From the NCBI GenBank assembly GCA_015657535.1, contig JADHZB010001760.1, positions 5,858 through 28,499 on the forward strand: 22,642 nt of DNA. Direction: 5' to 3'. The notes under the pieces are model-generated. The model searched no databases, was not told where the DNA came from, and was given only the letters and a program-made list of their open reading frames with translations. Source of the stretch: Nephromyces sp. MM_2019. Taxonomy: Eukaryota; Apicomplexa; Aconoidasida; Nephromycida. Of the stretch, positions 1-7,946 are shown in pieces. Numbering within the stretch: position 1 is the first letter of the stretch; every line of letters begins with the position of its first letter. Position numbers and translations under genes: made by a program.

Positions 1-99
1 TGCTTTTAGGGTTGTTTTGGGGCTGCTTTTAGGGTTGTTTTGGGGCTGCTTTTAGGGTTGTTTTGGGGCTGCTTTTAGGGTTGTTTTGGGGCTGCTTTT
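1..99 (+). repeat. 23-bp G-rich telomere-like minisatellite
   Basis: Four perfect copies of a 23-bp unit (starts 1, 24, 47, 70) followed by seven matching bases. Each unit contains a TTTTAGGG block and a TTTTGGGG block separated by TTG, joined by CTGC. Both blocks resemble known telomere repeats (TTTAGGG/TTTTAGGG and TTTTGGGG types), but the 23-bp period and the CTGC spacer show that this is an interstitial or subtelomeric minisatellite rather than a plain telomere. The array touches the left edge, so its true length is unknown. The + strand has eight G-runs of 3-4 and could form G-quadruplexes. Confidence 0.93.
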
Positions 100-706
100 T
101 GGATGCTTTTAAGTCTGTTTGGGACTGTTTGTAAGGTTTTTTGTTTTGCTGCTTTTAAGACTTTTTTCACATTCCTTCTCTCCTTGCTTCTCTCACTACT
201 TCTCTAAATTTCTTCACTCCAAATCTGCATATAAATTTCAAATCAAATTTCTGCTATTGCAATGATAGATATGCATACTAGCTCCCTTTTCACTCCTTTG
301 TTGGTGTGTGAGTAGCCTCTAAATATACTTTTTTTGATTGTATTCTCTTATATATCAATATGCTATGGTGTGTGTATGTAATGTACTGAATATGGGGGGT
401 GGATAAGGTGTGTCTAGTGTATGTTAAAGCGTGTGTGGATAGGATTTTCTACATATATCAAACAAATTTGTGGTAAACTTTACCCTCCTGCTTTCCTTTT
501 TGATGATTGCTCAGGCTACTTTGAAGTTTCATTCGAAGTTTCCATTTATATACTTGAAGAAGGTAAATCTCTTTAGTGATGAGGCAGTATTGAATGCGGA
601 AAACCATAACATCATCAGGTTACAGAGCTTTTTTCTGGATTTTGCTAGTATTGTCAATCTTTGCTGTTTCTATCGTATGTGTGCGTGTATTTTTTTTTGT
701 TTACAA
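100..706. other. No supported gene; T-rich DNA
   Basis: The first 70 bases are a decayed continuation of the G/T-rich array (TGCTTTTNGG-like words). The rest is T-rich with poly-T and GT-rich tracts, as in the introns elsewhere in the window. A + strand open frame at 470-736 contains a short stretch between an AG at 511-512 and a GT at 561-562 that could be an exon, but there is no recognisable domain and I do not call it. Confidence 0.5.
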
Positions 707-975
707 CTGCATTTTCAAAGGGTTTTTTTGCAGTAATTTAAGCGCGAAAAAGCCTACAATTTGATGCCTGAGAATCTGCATTTTCAAAGGGTTTTTTTGC
801 AGTAATTTAAGCGCGAAAAAGCCTACAATTTGATGCCTGAGAATCTGCATTTTCAAAGGGTTTTTTTGCAGTAATTTAAGCGCGAAAAAGCCTACAATTT
901 GATGCCTGAGAATCTGCATTTTCAAAGGGTTTTTTTGCAGTAATTTAAGCGCGAAAAAGCCTACAATTTGATGCC
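707..975 (+). repeat. Perfect 69-bp minisatellite carrying a 3' splice-site-like motif
   Basis: Copies start at 707, 776 and 845, and a fourth partial copy runs 914-975. The copies appear identical, which implies recent expansion or active homogenisation. Each unit holds GGGTTTTTTTGCAG followed by TAATTTAAGCGCG, so a polypyrimidine tract plus CAG is repeated four times. Because 69 is a multiple of three, the minus strand stays open for 115 codons as a 23-residue repeat; with no start context or family match this is most simply a by-product of the period. The last copy runs into a frame open from 944 to 1075 (+), so the array may duplicate an intron-exon border. Confidence 0.95.
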
Positions 976-1075
976 CACTGCGGGGTTTCACTATTTCTCT
1001 GATAAAAGCTGCTTGCAACCCTCTTTTAAGAAGTTTATCCCAATACAAATTCCCGTTAACTACGAAGAATGTTGA
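944..1075 (+). other. Coding-like island beginning inside the last 69-bp copy
   Basis: After the in-frame TAA at 941-943, the + strand is open to a TGA at 1073-1075. It reads from the repeat unit into unique sequence, with residues such as GFHYFSDKSCLQPSFKKF. Possible donors are GTTAAC near 1055 and GTTGAA at 1071. A second frame is also open over much of the same stretch, so the frame choice is uncertain. I recognise no family. It may be an exon of the gene that continues at 1402 and 1876, but the phases of the candidate donors do not match the exon-like block at 1402. Confidence 0.22.
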
Positions 1076-1401
1076 AATTCTTCTTACTTTGCCGAATGTA
1101 GTTTTGTGGCAAAAATAAGAGTTTCTACCAACATCAGATGTGTGTTTCCTGTGAATTTGATGTTTTTTTCTATGGCTGCTGCTACCGTGCTTATCATCTT
1201 CATACTAGAGATTCCTTGAAAAGAGTATTTTCCCCCTTTTTGATGCTTTTCTTTAAAGCTTTTTTTTTATTTTGCTGGTATATTTAACCACTATTGTTTC
1301 TATCACTTGTGTGTGTGTGCGTCTGTATTTTTTGGGTTGAAATGCTGCTTATGTAGGCTTTTTTTGTATAAATCAACAAGTAATAACCTCTCTTTCTTCA
1401 G

Positions 1402-1479
1402 GAAAGCTTTCTACCCGTGGTTACTCGTTGTGATCTCAATTATGGCATACCAGATAGCTGAGGTCCCACAAGAAAGCTG
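1402..1479 (+). other. Possible upstream exon joining to 1876
   Basis: A 78-base block sits between TTTCTTCAG (ending 1401) and the donor GTGAAT (1480). Read in the one frame open throughout, it gives 25 residues beginning KAFYPWLLVVISIMAYQIAE, which is hydrophobic and possibly membrane-spanning. It ends with two bases (TG) that are completed by the G at 1876, just after the acceptor ACTTCAG, so the splice to the following block stays in frame and makes a Trp codon. That would extend the 1883 gene at its N-terminus. BAP31 proteins normally begin within a few residues of the first membrane helix, so either this exon is not translated or the protein has an unusual N-terminus. Confidence 0.3.
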
Positions 1480-1882
1480 GTGAATATTACACTGCGTGCC
1501 TTCACTTTCGCCCCTCGATAGAGCATTTACTAGTTATTCATTTTCTTTGGATTTTTCTTGAGAAGTCTTTATCATACGCTTCTTGTGCTTCTCCTATTAT
1601 TTGGGTATACTGGTGCTATATATTAACGTGTAGATTTTTTTTTTTTATTATAAAGTTTGTTGAGCATATTTTGTCGTCTGGTGAATTTTGTGTGTGTAGA
1701 TATGTATTGGCTGTTCTCTGCTATAGTTTATAGGTGATATAGCGGCTTTTGCTGACTCTGCTGAGAATCGTGAAGTGCATTTTCCTCCCTTTATTGGTAT
1801 TTATTTTTTCATAGGGTTTAGGGTTTATTTTTTTAACGAAGTTAAGAATTTTTGTTGATTCTCTTGAAACTTCAGGCTTTTC

Positions 1883-3002
1883 ATGGTGATCAAATCTTTG
1901 GCTTATGCTTCCCCCTTTGGAGGTTTAGCTCTCCATATACCTCAGTATGGGATAAACGCCGAAATAAAAAGTACTTCCCATCTACCCTGGAAGAAGTTAT
2001 ACTGCCTTGCTGTGTGCTGCATTCTTGACAGTGCTCTAAGCCTCGTTATGCTAACCCCGTTGCTGCATAGGTTCGTCAAAAAAACTCTTTTAGAAAGTTC
2101 CTGCAGCTGTGTCTGTGCTTTCGTTAAAGAATTGCACTGTGTGTGTGTGAAATTAAAATTTTGCGGCTTTTTGGGATGTTCTTATTGCTTTGTTTTGTTT
2201 ACTGATTCGATGAATGTTTTGGGTAAAACGTTGGCTTTTCGCCCTTTTTCACTTCTTGTTCTTGCGTTGTACAGTAAACCGTGTTTTTTGTGTATATTTT
2301 CTCTCAAGCTAGTCTCTTTTGTGGTAGTTTTTTTTAGCTGCTTTATTTGGAATATTCTTCTTCCGATTATCTTCTATTTCATTATGTTTAGCAGTTGAAG
2401 ATTCATCATTCTCCACTTGGCATTGAAGGTTTTTTACTGATAAAGTGCTGCTTTTATTTTTTTGCGTCCTGCATCACTGACACACGAAAATACATCCATG
2501 CCTCCGAAGGAGCATCTGCGGTGACTAATGGATGCTCATAAGGTTTCTAGTAACCGCCGTTTGTGTGTGTGTGCATGCGCTTGTTTTTTTTTCTGATACT
2601 TTGTGTGTTGGCTTGCGCGCTCAGAGGATAGACCTGCAGCTTTAAGATTTTTTTCTCCCTATGCTTGATCTTGCGCTTTTCCCCATTTACCTTTTCTTGT
2701 ATAATTTTGTTGATATTATCAGGCTCTTTTTTGGAAATTGAGTTTTGCTATAATCTGCTGCGTTGTTACGAACCTCTCTATTTGTGAGCCCAATTCATCT
2801 GTAGCTTTTATTTTGAATTGCTTTCCCTCTTTTAATCGCACGTTAAGTTTTCTCTTGCAGGCTCGTGCTCCTACGTGATGATCTTACGTTGATTTTATAT
2901 CTTTATCAGTCTCAAAGTATTAAAAAACAGTATGGTAGAGAGAAGAAAGAATTAGATGCTGCACAGTCTGCGAGTGGTAAAGCAACTACGGAGATTCGCT
3001 AA
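1883..3002 (+). CDS. Candidate BAP31-like ER membrane protein (exons 1883-~2110, 2392-~2520, 2861-3002; one piece missing)
   Basis: BAP31-family proteins are ER membrane proteins with three N-terminal helices and a cytosolic coiled-coil tail, acting in export and quality control of membrane proteins. What I see: a first helix in LYCLAVCCILDSALSLVMLT followed by a basic stretch (HRFVKK). An exon starting after TTTAG at 2392 gives a second helix ending FFASCITDTRKYI, matching the family's helix-then-D.(V/T)R..(R)KY signature. A last exon after TTGCAG (2861) gives LVLLRDDLTLILYLYQ, then a charged helical tail (KKQYGREKKELDAAQ) ending TTEIR and TAA at 3000-3002. An in-frame TAG at 2389-2391 forces the middle exon to start at 2392 or 2395, phase 0. 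The first donor is GTCTGT (2111) or GTTAAA (2123), both phase 0. The segment that should carry the start of helix 3 between 2521 and 2861 is not found, and the last exon needs phase 2, so the model is incomplete. The tail is short for BAP31. The start at 1883 is the first ATG after an in-frame TGA. Confidence 0.42.
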
Positions 3003-3343
3003 GGAACAAAATTTGAACTGGGCAAAGCTTTTTCTGTCTTCACTACTATTGAAGACTTGGAAACAAAATTTGTGTGTTTGCTAGTTTTTTTTAAATTATA
3101 GCACTTGGGGTTTGCTATTTGTACACGCATCTTCCTAGACAACCCTAGACGACTGACTACAAGAAACAGCCACTGTGCTGTTGGTACCCCTTGAATTTGG
3201 CGTAATTTCGTGCTCAAACAGCATCTTCTAATGCTGCATTGAACGTGCATGTGGGATATGGAAAGAAAAAATATAATTCGACTTTACATAACTGTGGATA
3301 TGCTGATACTCAAAGGCTTGAGCTCACTGGAGAAAAGTAGTGC
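3003..3343. other. 3' flank of the 1883-3002 gene; no gene seen
   Basis: Sequence immediately after the TAA at 3000-3002, presumably 3' UTR and spacer. A minus-strand frame at 2999-3250 overlaps the C-terminal exon and shows no recognisable domain, so it is treated as a shadow. Confidence 0.45.
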
Positions 3344-3432
3344 TGCTTAGAAGCATGAGTCTTCAGTTCTAACTGCTTAGAATAGTGAAATAGCAGTGCT
3401 AACTGCTTAGAAGAATAAGTCTTAAGTGCTGC
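3344..3432 (+). repeat. Degenerate ~30-bp tandem repeat (CTGCTTAGAA core)
   Basis: The core CTGCTTAGAA occurs at 3344, 3373 and 3403 (spacing 29 and 30). Copies 1 and 3 share the following AGTCTT(C/A)AG stretch, and the copies are linked by AGTGCT/AACT. The repeat ends in GTGCTGCTGCT. No function is apparent. Confidence 0.7.
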
Positions 3433-4369
3433 TGCTCCAGAGATTAAACTTGCTGCAGAACAGCGCTTTGGAGTGTGTAGTTGCTAAATTCCCCTGTTTA
3501 ATTAGTAAGAACATGTTAATAGCAATGGGCGGAGATTTTTCCGGAGCGCGTACTATCCTTCGTATCCGGTGGTTCTTTACTGTTCCCAGGCAATACCTGA
3601 TGAGTTCCAAAGCATGCTGATTACAATGTGCAATCTTTTCCTATAAAGGAATGCTTAAATTAAGTCCTTTTTACAAAATTAGACGTTTTAGTGCGAATTC
3701 TAAACTTCTAGGGTATTTCACCCGTTTTATTGTTGCAAATTTATGTTCTGGAACTGCTTTATTACCTGCTATAAGCATGGTTTCCTGGGACTCTCGGTTT
3801 GATCAATCTGCTTGAAACATCCCAATCTTTGTCCTGCGAGATGAAACGCCGTTATTGCGTTATATGACGATGATACATAGTCGTGATGTGAACCTCTGAG
3901 GCCGCAAGTTCCAGAGCAGTTTGTGTGGTTACTGCTTTTCTTCATAGAAAACACTGTGCTATTTTTCTGTATGCAACCTTGACGTATCTACTTCGTTTTT
4001 GGAACTTCATTAAATCCGTTAAAAAATTCTCTCTCTTTTGCTCATTTTATGGAGAGCTATGAATTAGCTCCAAATTCCCGAATATTTTGAGATAACCGAT
4101 CAACTGTTATTTTTATGTAACTCTTAAATTAATGTAAGGGGGGGAGGGTGTTTAAATGTTTCATCTCTCCTCGAATAGTCGTGTTTAATACCTGTGCTTA
4201 AGTTCTTATTTCCTTTAATGGAAAATGATAAAATCGTAGAGTTTGCTCTGATAATTTTCCTATTAAAAAAATGTTTTATAACCACTCAACTCAGTAATTT
4301 GGTGTCGGCCACCCGCCGCGCTGGTCTGATTGCTGATCATCACTGATGAGCATTATTTAGAGGGTTTCG
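3433..4369. other. No supported gene
   Basis: Open frames on both strands at about 3422-3620 lie over each other. A third + frame there reads PEIKLAAEQRFGV before a stop. None has a recognisable domain or a convincing splice context. A G-run of nine bases interrupted by one A lies near 4137-4147. Nothing else stands out. Confidence 0.4.
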
Positions 4370-4480
4370 CCGATGAATTTTTACGGTTTTTTATGGATTT
4401 GTGTGGATTTTTATGGATTTTACCCATTTTTGCCGATTTTTATCCACTTTTATGATTTCTTCCTATTTTTATGCTCATTT
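4370..4480 (+). repeat. Degenerate low-complexity repeat of GATTTTTATGGA-like words
   Basis: Variants of (T)GGATTTTTAT, CCATTTTTGC and CCACTTTTAT recur every 12-18 bases across this stretch, giving a T-rich strand with regularly placed GGA/CCA/CCG triplets. The period is irregular. It looks like a decayed simple repeat. Confidence 0.5.
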
Positions 4481-5280
4481 TAGTATCTTTTTCTCGGTTG
4501 CTTCCGGAACGCGTTTCCGCTAACCCTTAGATATGATTCCCTAGGGTTCATCTGCGAGTTTGCAGTGTACATATGCGACATGCTTAAGATCTATGAACAG
4601 AAGCATTCTTGAAATGCTAAAATGATAGAGATATCTTGGCTTACGATATTTATTGATTACGCTGCTTAGAATATGATTATATACTCGTCTTAGGTGCTAC
4701 AAAAGCAGAATCTATGCCCAATGGATTTCATTTTGGGCACACTCTGCAACGCTATTTTTTGCCATCTGCATTTTTTCAAGCTAGCTGCATTATATTTTTT
4801 ATACACTGACTTATTTTCGAGCAGAGATTTAAGTGTTTTGCTTATTTTACCGCTAGATCTGATCAAGGTCTCCTATAGATTGCTAGTAGAACAAGTTGAG
4901 CAAAGAGTGTCTTTGTAGCAAGGGATAGTACTCTACGCTTAAAGTAGCAGGGTCCAAATATAGCTTCCTCCCACGCGTAACCCTCCGGACTCGCACATGA
5001 TTAATATAACTTAGCTTTGCGGTAAACTAATCGAAGTGTCATTGAGCCAATAGATTTTCTGCAATATACCGTGCCTGAGAGCTGATTTCAGCTATTGGTT
5101 TTTCAATATTACTGCTGCGAGCTTTTGCGACTTCACTAGAGATGCTGAAGCCTTCTCTCCGTATTCATGCTAAAGTGAGGTTTTACTCTTTTAATTGTGC
5201 CAGCGCGCTTTTATGTGGGATAGAACAGAATTCCTCGAGCGCTGAAAGATGACAAGAAACATGTTGGGAGAGGTAGTCTC
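4481..5280. other. No supported gene
   Basis: A + strand frame at 4694-4918 (74 codons, starting at an alternative codon rather than ATG) is rich in Leu and Phe from T-rich DNA and has no domain. I see no RNA gene and no repeat. Confidence 0.4.
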
Positions 5281-5778
5281 TTAAATAAGAGCGAAACTGC
5301 TGTATAAGTACTTGCTTGCTTTGACAAATGATAAAAAATTATACCTGTTGTAAATTATCCGCGAATTTTTCATTTTACTCTGGAGCGCTGCTTTGCTGAG
5401 AAATAAATGCTGGAAATAAAGGTTTTGTATAAAGTGATAGCGCACTGGCCAGCCGTCATTCCAAGGTGCGTGGTAGGGGCTACCAATTCGCAGCTGTACG
5501 TGGACCGTTTGACTCTTCAATTTGAGTAGAGGCGCCGAAATCAACCATGCAAACATGTTCGAAACTGAAGCTTGAAGCCGCCGTATCGGAAAAATAATTG
5601 TTGCGCAGCTCGAGTCTCTACTTATAAGGCAGATCATTGCGGGTGAAGCTAGAAGCAGAAATACAGCTTTGTACCTCTTCGTAGATGTAGATAAAAGGCT
5701 TTGAAGGTAAAAAGGATATTTTTTGTGCGAAAAACATTTATAAAAATAGCTGTGTAGAAACGATCTAATATCTTTCAT
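5281..5778 (-). CDS. Uncharacterised minus-strand open frame, 165 codons
   Basis: This is the longest uninterrupted minus-strand frame in the window, from an ATG (complement 5776-5778). I do not recognise the product. The middle is richer in G+C than its surroundings and reads plausibly (TVHVQLRIGSPYHAPWNDGW), while both ends look like translated A/T-rich DNA. Inside it, read on the minus strand, lie GTAGCC and later TTATTTCTCAG followed by a short block and GTATAATT. It may therefore be an intron and exons rather than one continuous frame, although the phases I tried did not join. It could be a chance ORF. No signal peptide or domain was identified. Confidence 0.25.
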   Translation of the reverse strand: MKDIRSFLHSYFYKCFSHKKYPFYLQSLLSTSTKRYKAVFLLLASPAMICLISRDSSCATIIFPIRRLQASVSNMFAWLISAPLLKLKSQTVHVQLRIGSPYHAPWNDGWPVRYHFIQNLYFQHLFLSKAALQSKMKNSRIIYNRYNFLSFVKASKYLYSSFALI

Positions 5779-6970
5779 TTTTTACAGATACGCTAAATTA
5801 GTAGAGCTGAACAAAGATTCTCCCAACTACTAAGAACAGCTTGCTAAAGTTGTTTGCCATAGTACTTCACAAAAAAAGCTGGTAAGCAGTGGTGGGCCGC
5901 TTGGCACTTGCAGTCGCATAAAACACAGGATGTCTAAGGTATACGGGAGATACTATTAAATAACTTGGATTATTAAGAATACTGTGATGCCAGTGGTAAC
6001 TAAAAACTCTGAAGGAATGCGAGTTTGAATGACGCAGTGTAATGAACAGCTTATTGTGGCTAATCTTGCATAATAACAGGCAAAGTTAATGGAAACTATA
6101 AGCAGTTAAGCAACGAAAATGTAAAATCATCTTTCCAGCGGGTTGTTTTATTTGAAAATGATGACTCTTTTGGGGGGCACTGCTACGCTTGTGCTATCTG
6201 GTGTCAATAACTTTTGCTGGTGCTGCTAGAGATTGAAGTTAAAGCTAAATTTCAAGCGTGTAGCAAAGTCTAAAATGCGAAAAGCGTCGTTTCTTTATGG
6301 TAGACGAGGCAGTAACTGACTTTCTTATATCGATTAAGCCTCTAGACATCTCAGATCAGTAATTCTTGCAGTGACTAGCACATATTTGTTTGTCCTTTGA
6401 TGCTTTGCCCCTGACAGGTTTCCAGGGTCATATCTTTCAAGCAATTTTTTCCTCAATAAAGGGGAATCAAAAGCTGCAAATTCTGGGTTTTTAGCGTGTC
6501 ACTTATTACCCTGTGCAAACAGGAACAACCAGTAAGTAGAGATGCATTATAGTTCCCAGAGACTTTGCACACGATAGTAATTGATGAACTTCTGATTCCG
6601 GGGTCTTAGGACGAAATAGTACTCTACTACGACGACAAGTGGGCACTTTTGGAAAATAACAGAAAAAACTGATAAAAGTGCTGCTTAATGGAAATTTTAC
6701 ATATAGCAAGCATAATGCATGATGATATAACAATTGATATTTCATACAAACGAAGAGGTAACTCTTATGAATTATTTTTGGACAACATTTCATATGCGGG
6801 TACAGGCTCCATTTTCTCGCATTCGCAGGTACTTAATCTCGGGTAATGCAGTGCTATTTAATCCTATTTAGTCCATGCCATCTCAATATATTCGAAAACA
6901 AAGCAGTATAAGCTAAACGCTGATAAAATACTTATTTTTCCTTATTTTTACGCCTGAAAATGGCACCTAA
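5779..6970. other. No supported gene
   Basis: A minus-strand open frame at 6506-6793 (95 codons) has no recognisable motif, and its translation is dominated by Leu, Cys and Tyr from A/T-rich DNA. No repeats or RNA genes seen. Confidence 0.4.
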
Positions 6971-7102
6971 CCCAGCTTGCTGCCCACGGCCAACGTGAGA
7001 GGCAGCAATTCATACCATTATGAGAGCCACCCCGAACAATTTTGCAGACTGGAAACAGTGTTTGACTGTGTCGATCACGCTTCATCCTCTAGAAGCATCT
7101 GA
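6971..7102 (+). other. Coding-like island, 43 codons
   Basis: Between an in-frame TAA (6968-6970) and TGA (7100-7102), the + strand is open with balanced amino-acid use, for example NSYHYESHPEQFCRLETVFD, in a patch noticeably richer in G+C than its flanks. No family is recognised and no well-formed splice pair was identified. Minus-strand frames over the same patch are shorter. It could be part of an unrecognised exon or chance. Confidence 0.2.
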
Positions 7103-7946
7103 TGGCGGCATCGAGCATCGAAACCACCAGCGCGAAACTATATTTTGTAAATGCAGCTTATTATAGCAGTAACCTTTCGGTGCATACTCATTGAAATGAG
7201 TAGATGCGAGGCTCTTAGCAGTTTAGTGTCGTCTGCAAATCACAAGTAAGAAATTAGGCTGACCCCACGCCAATGGAAATTCTCGGTCCGTACGAAGCTG
7301 CATATGGACTCTTTAGGTTTTTGACCCTATTTAAACAGCTCAAAAAATGCGTCTAAAGATGCTATGGAATGCGAAATGCTCAAGCCCTTTTGTATAATAA
7401 CAAAACTCGAGAATTGTTCTGTAGGAAAATAGCAGAGGAAATCATTTTCCGCTGAAGAAACGAGCATGTAATGAAAAGCAGCGATTAAAGTAAATACTTA
7501 AGGTGAAGCAAACAAGTATCTCATCAGGATTTTTAGCATTTTATTTACACTATTTCAAGGAGCTAGTTGCTCACCGCTTTACTGTGACTATTGAGCAACT
7601 CCTAGAGGACACGCTAATCACAAAGTCTAAAAAATGACATTCCATCCTGAAGATAGCCATGTTTTTGGTCCATCACGCGCGCTAGATCTGTTTTATTTGC
7701 ACACATGTTTGTACTAGTCTCTGCACACACACCTGCACGAGTTATTCTTCATATACTTACAAGCTGTTCCACACGTCTCCCTCTTTTTGAGGCTGCACAA
7801 CTCTTCCCGTACTCCCAAGACTGAACTGCTTAGCAATTAGTAAGTCGCCCTTGAGGACCCCTAAGGTACCGTTTTAACTTTGTGTGAGTTGTTTACGTTG
7901 AATATGATGCTGCTCCTTTTTTTGTGATAAGTGGTGATCTGTGAAG
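7103..7946. other. Upstream region of the MED18-like gene; no gene seen
   Basis: No supported ORF. A C-rich stretch with CACACACACC lies near 7725. The last 60 bases are T-rich and may include the promoter or 5' UTR of the gene starting at 7947. I see no reliable core promoter element. Confidence 0.4.

Noticed and set aside
1..99. True chromosome end
   Set aside because: The unit is a compound 23-mer with a CTGC spacer rather than a uniform telomeric repeat, and the G-rich strand runs 5'->3' into the chromosome interior as given, the opposite of a left-hand telomere end.
470..736. + strand 88-codon frame
   Set aside because: It begins at a GTG, runs through poly-T and ends in the first copy of the 69-bp repeat. 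No domain is visible.
701..1048. Minus-strand 115-codon frame encoding a 23-residue repeat
   Set aside because: The frame is kept open by a 69-bp period without stops. There is no family match, and the sequence reads better as an intron or exon border on the + strand.
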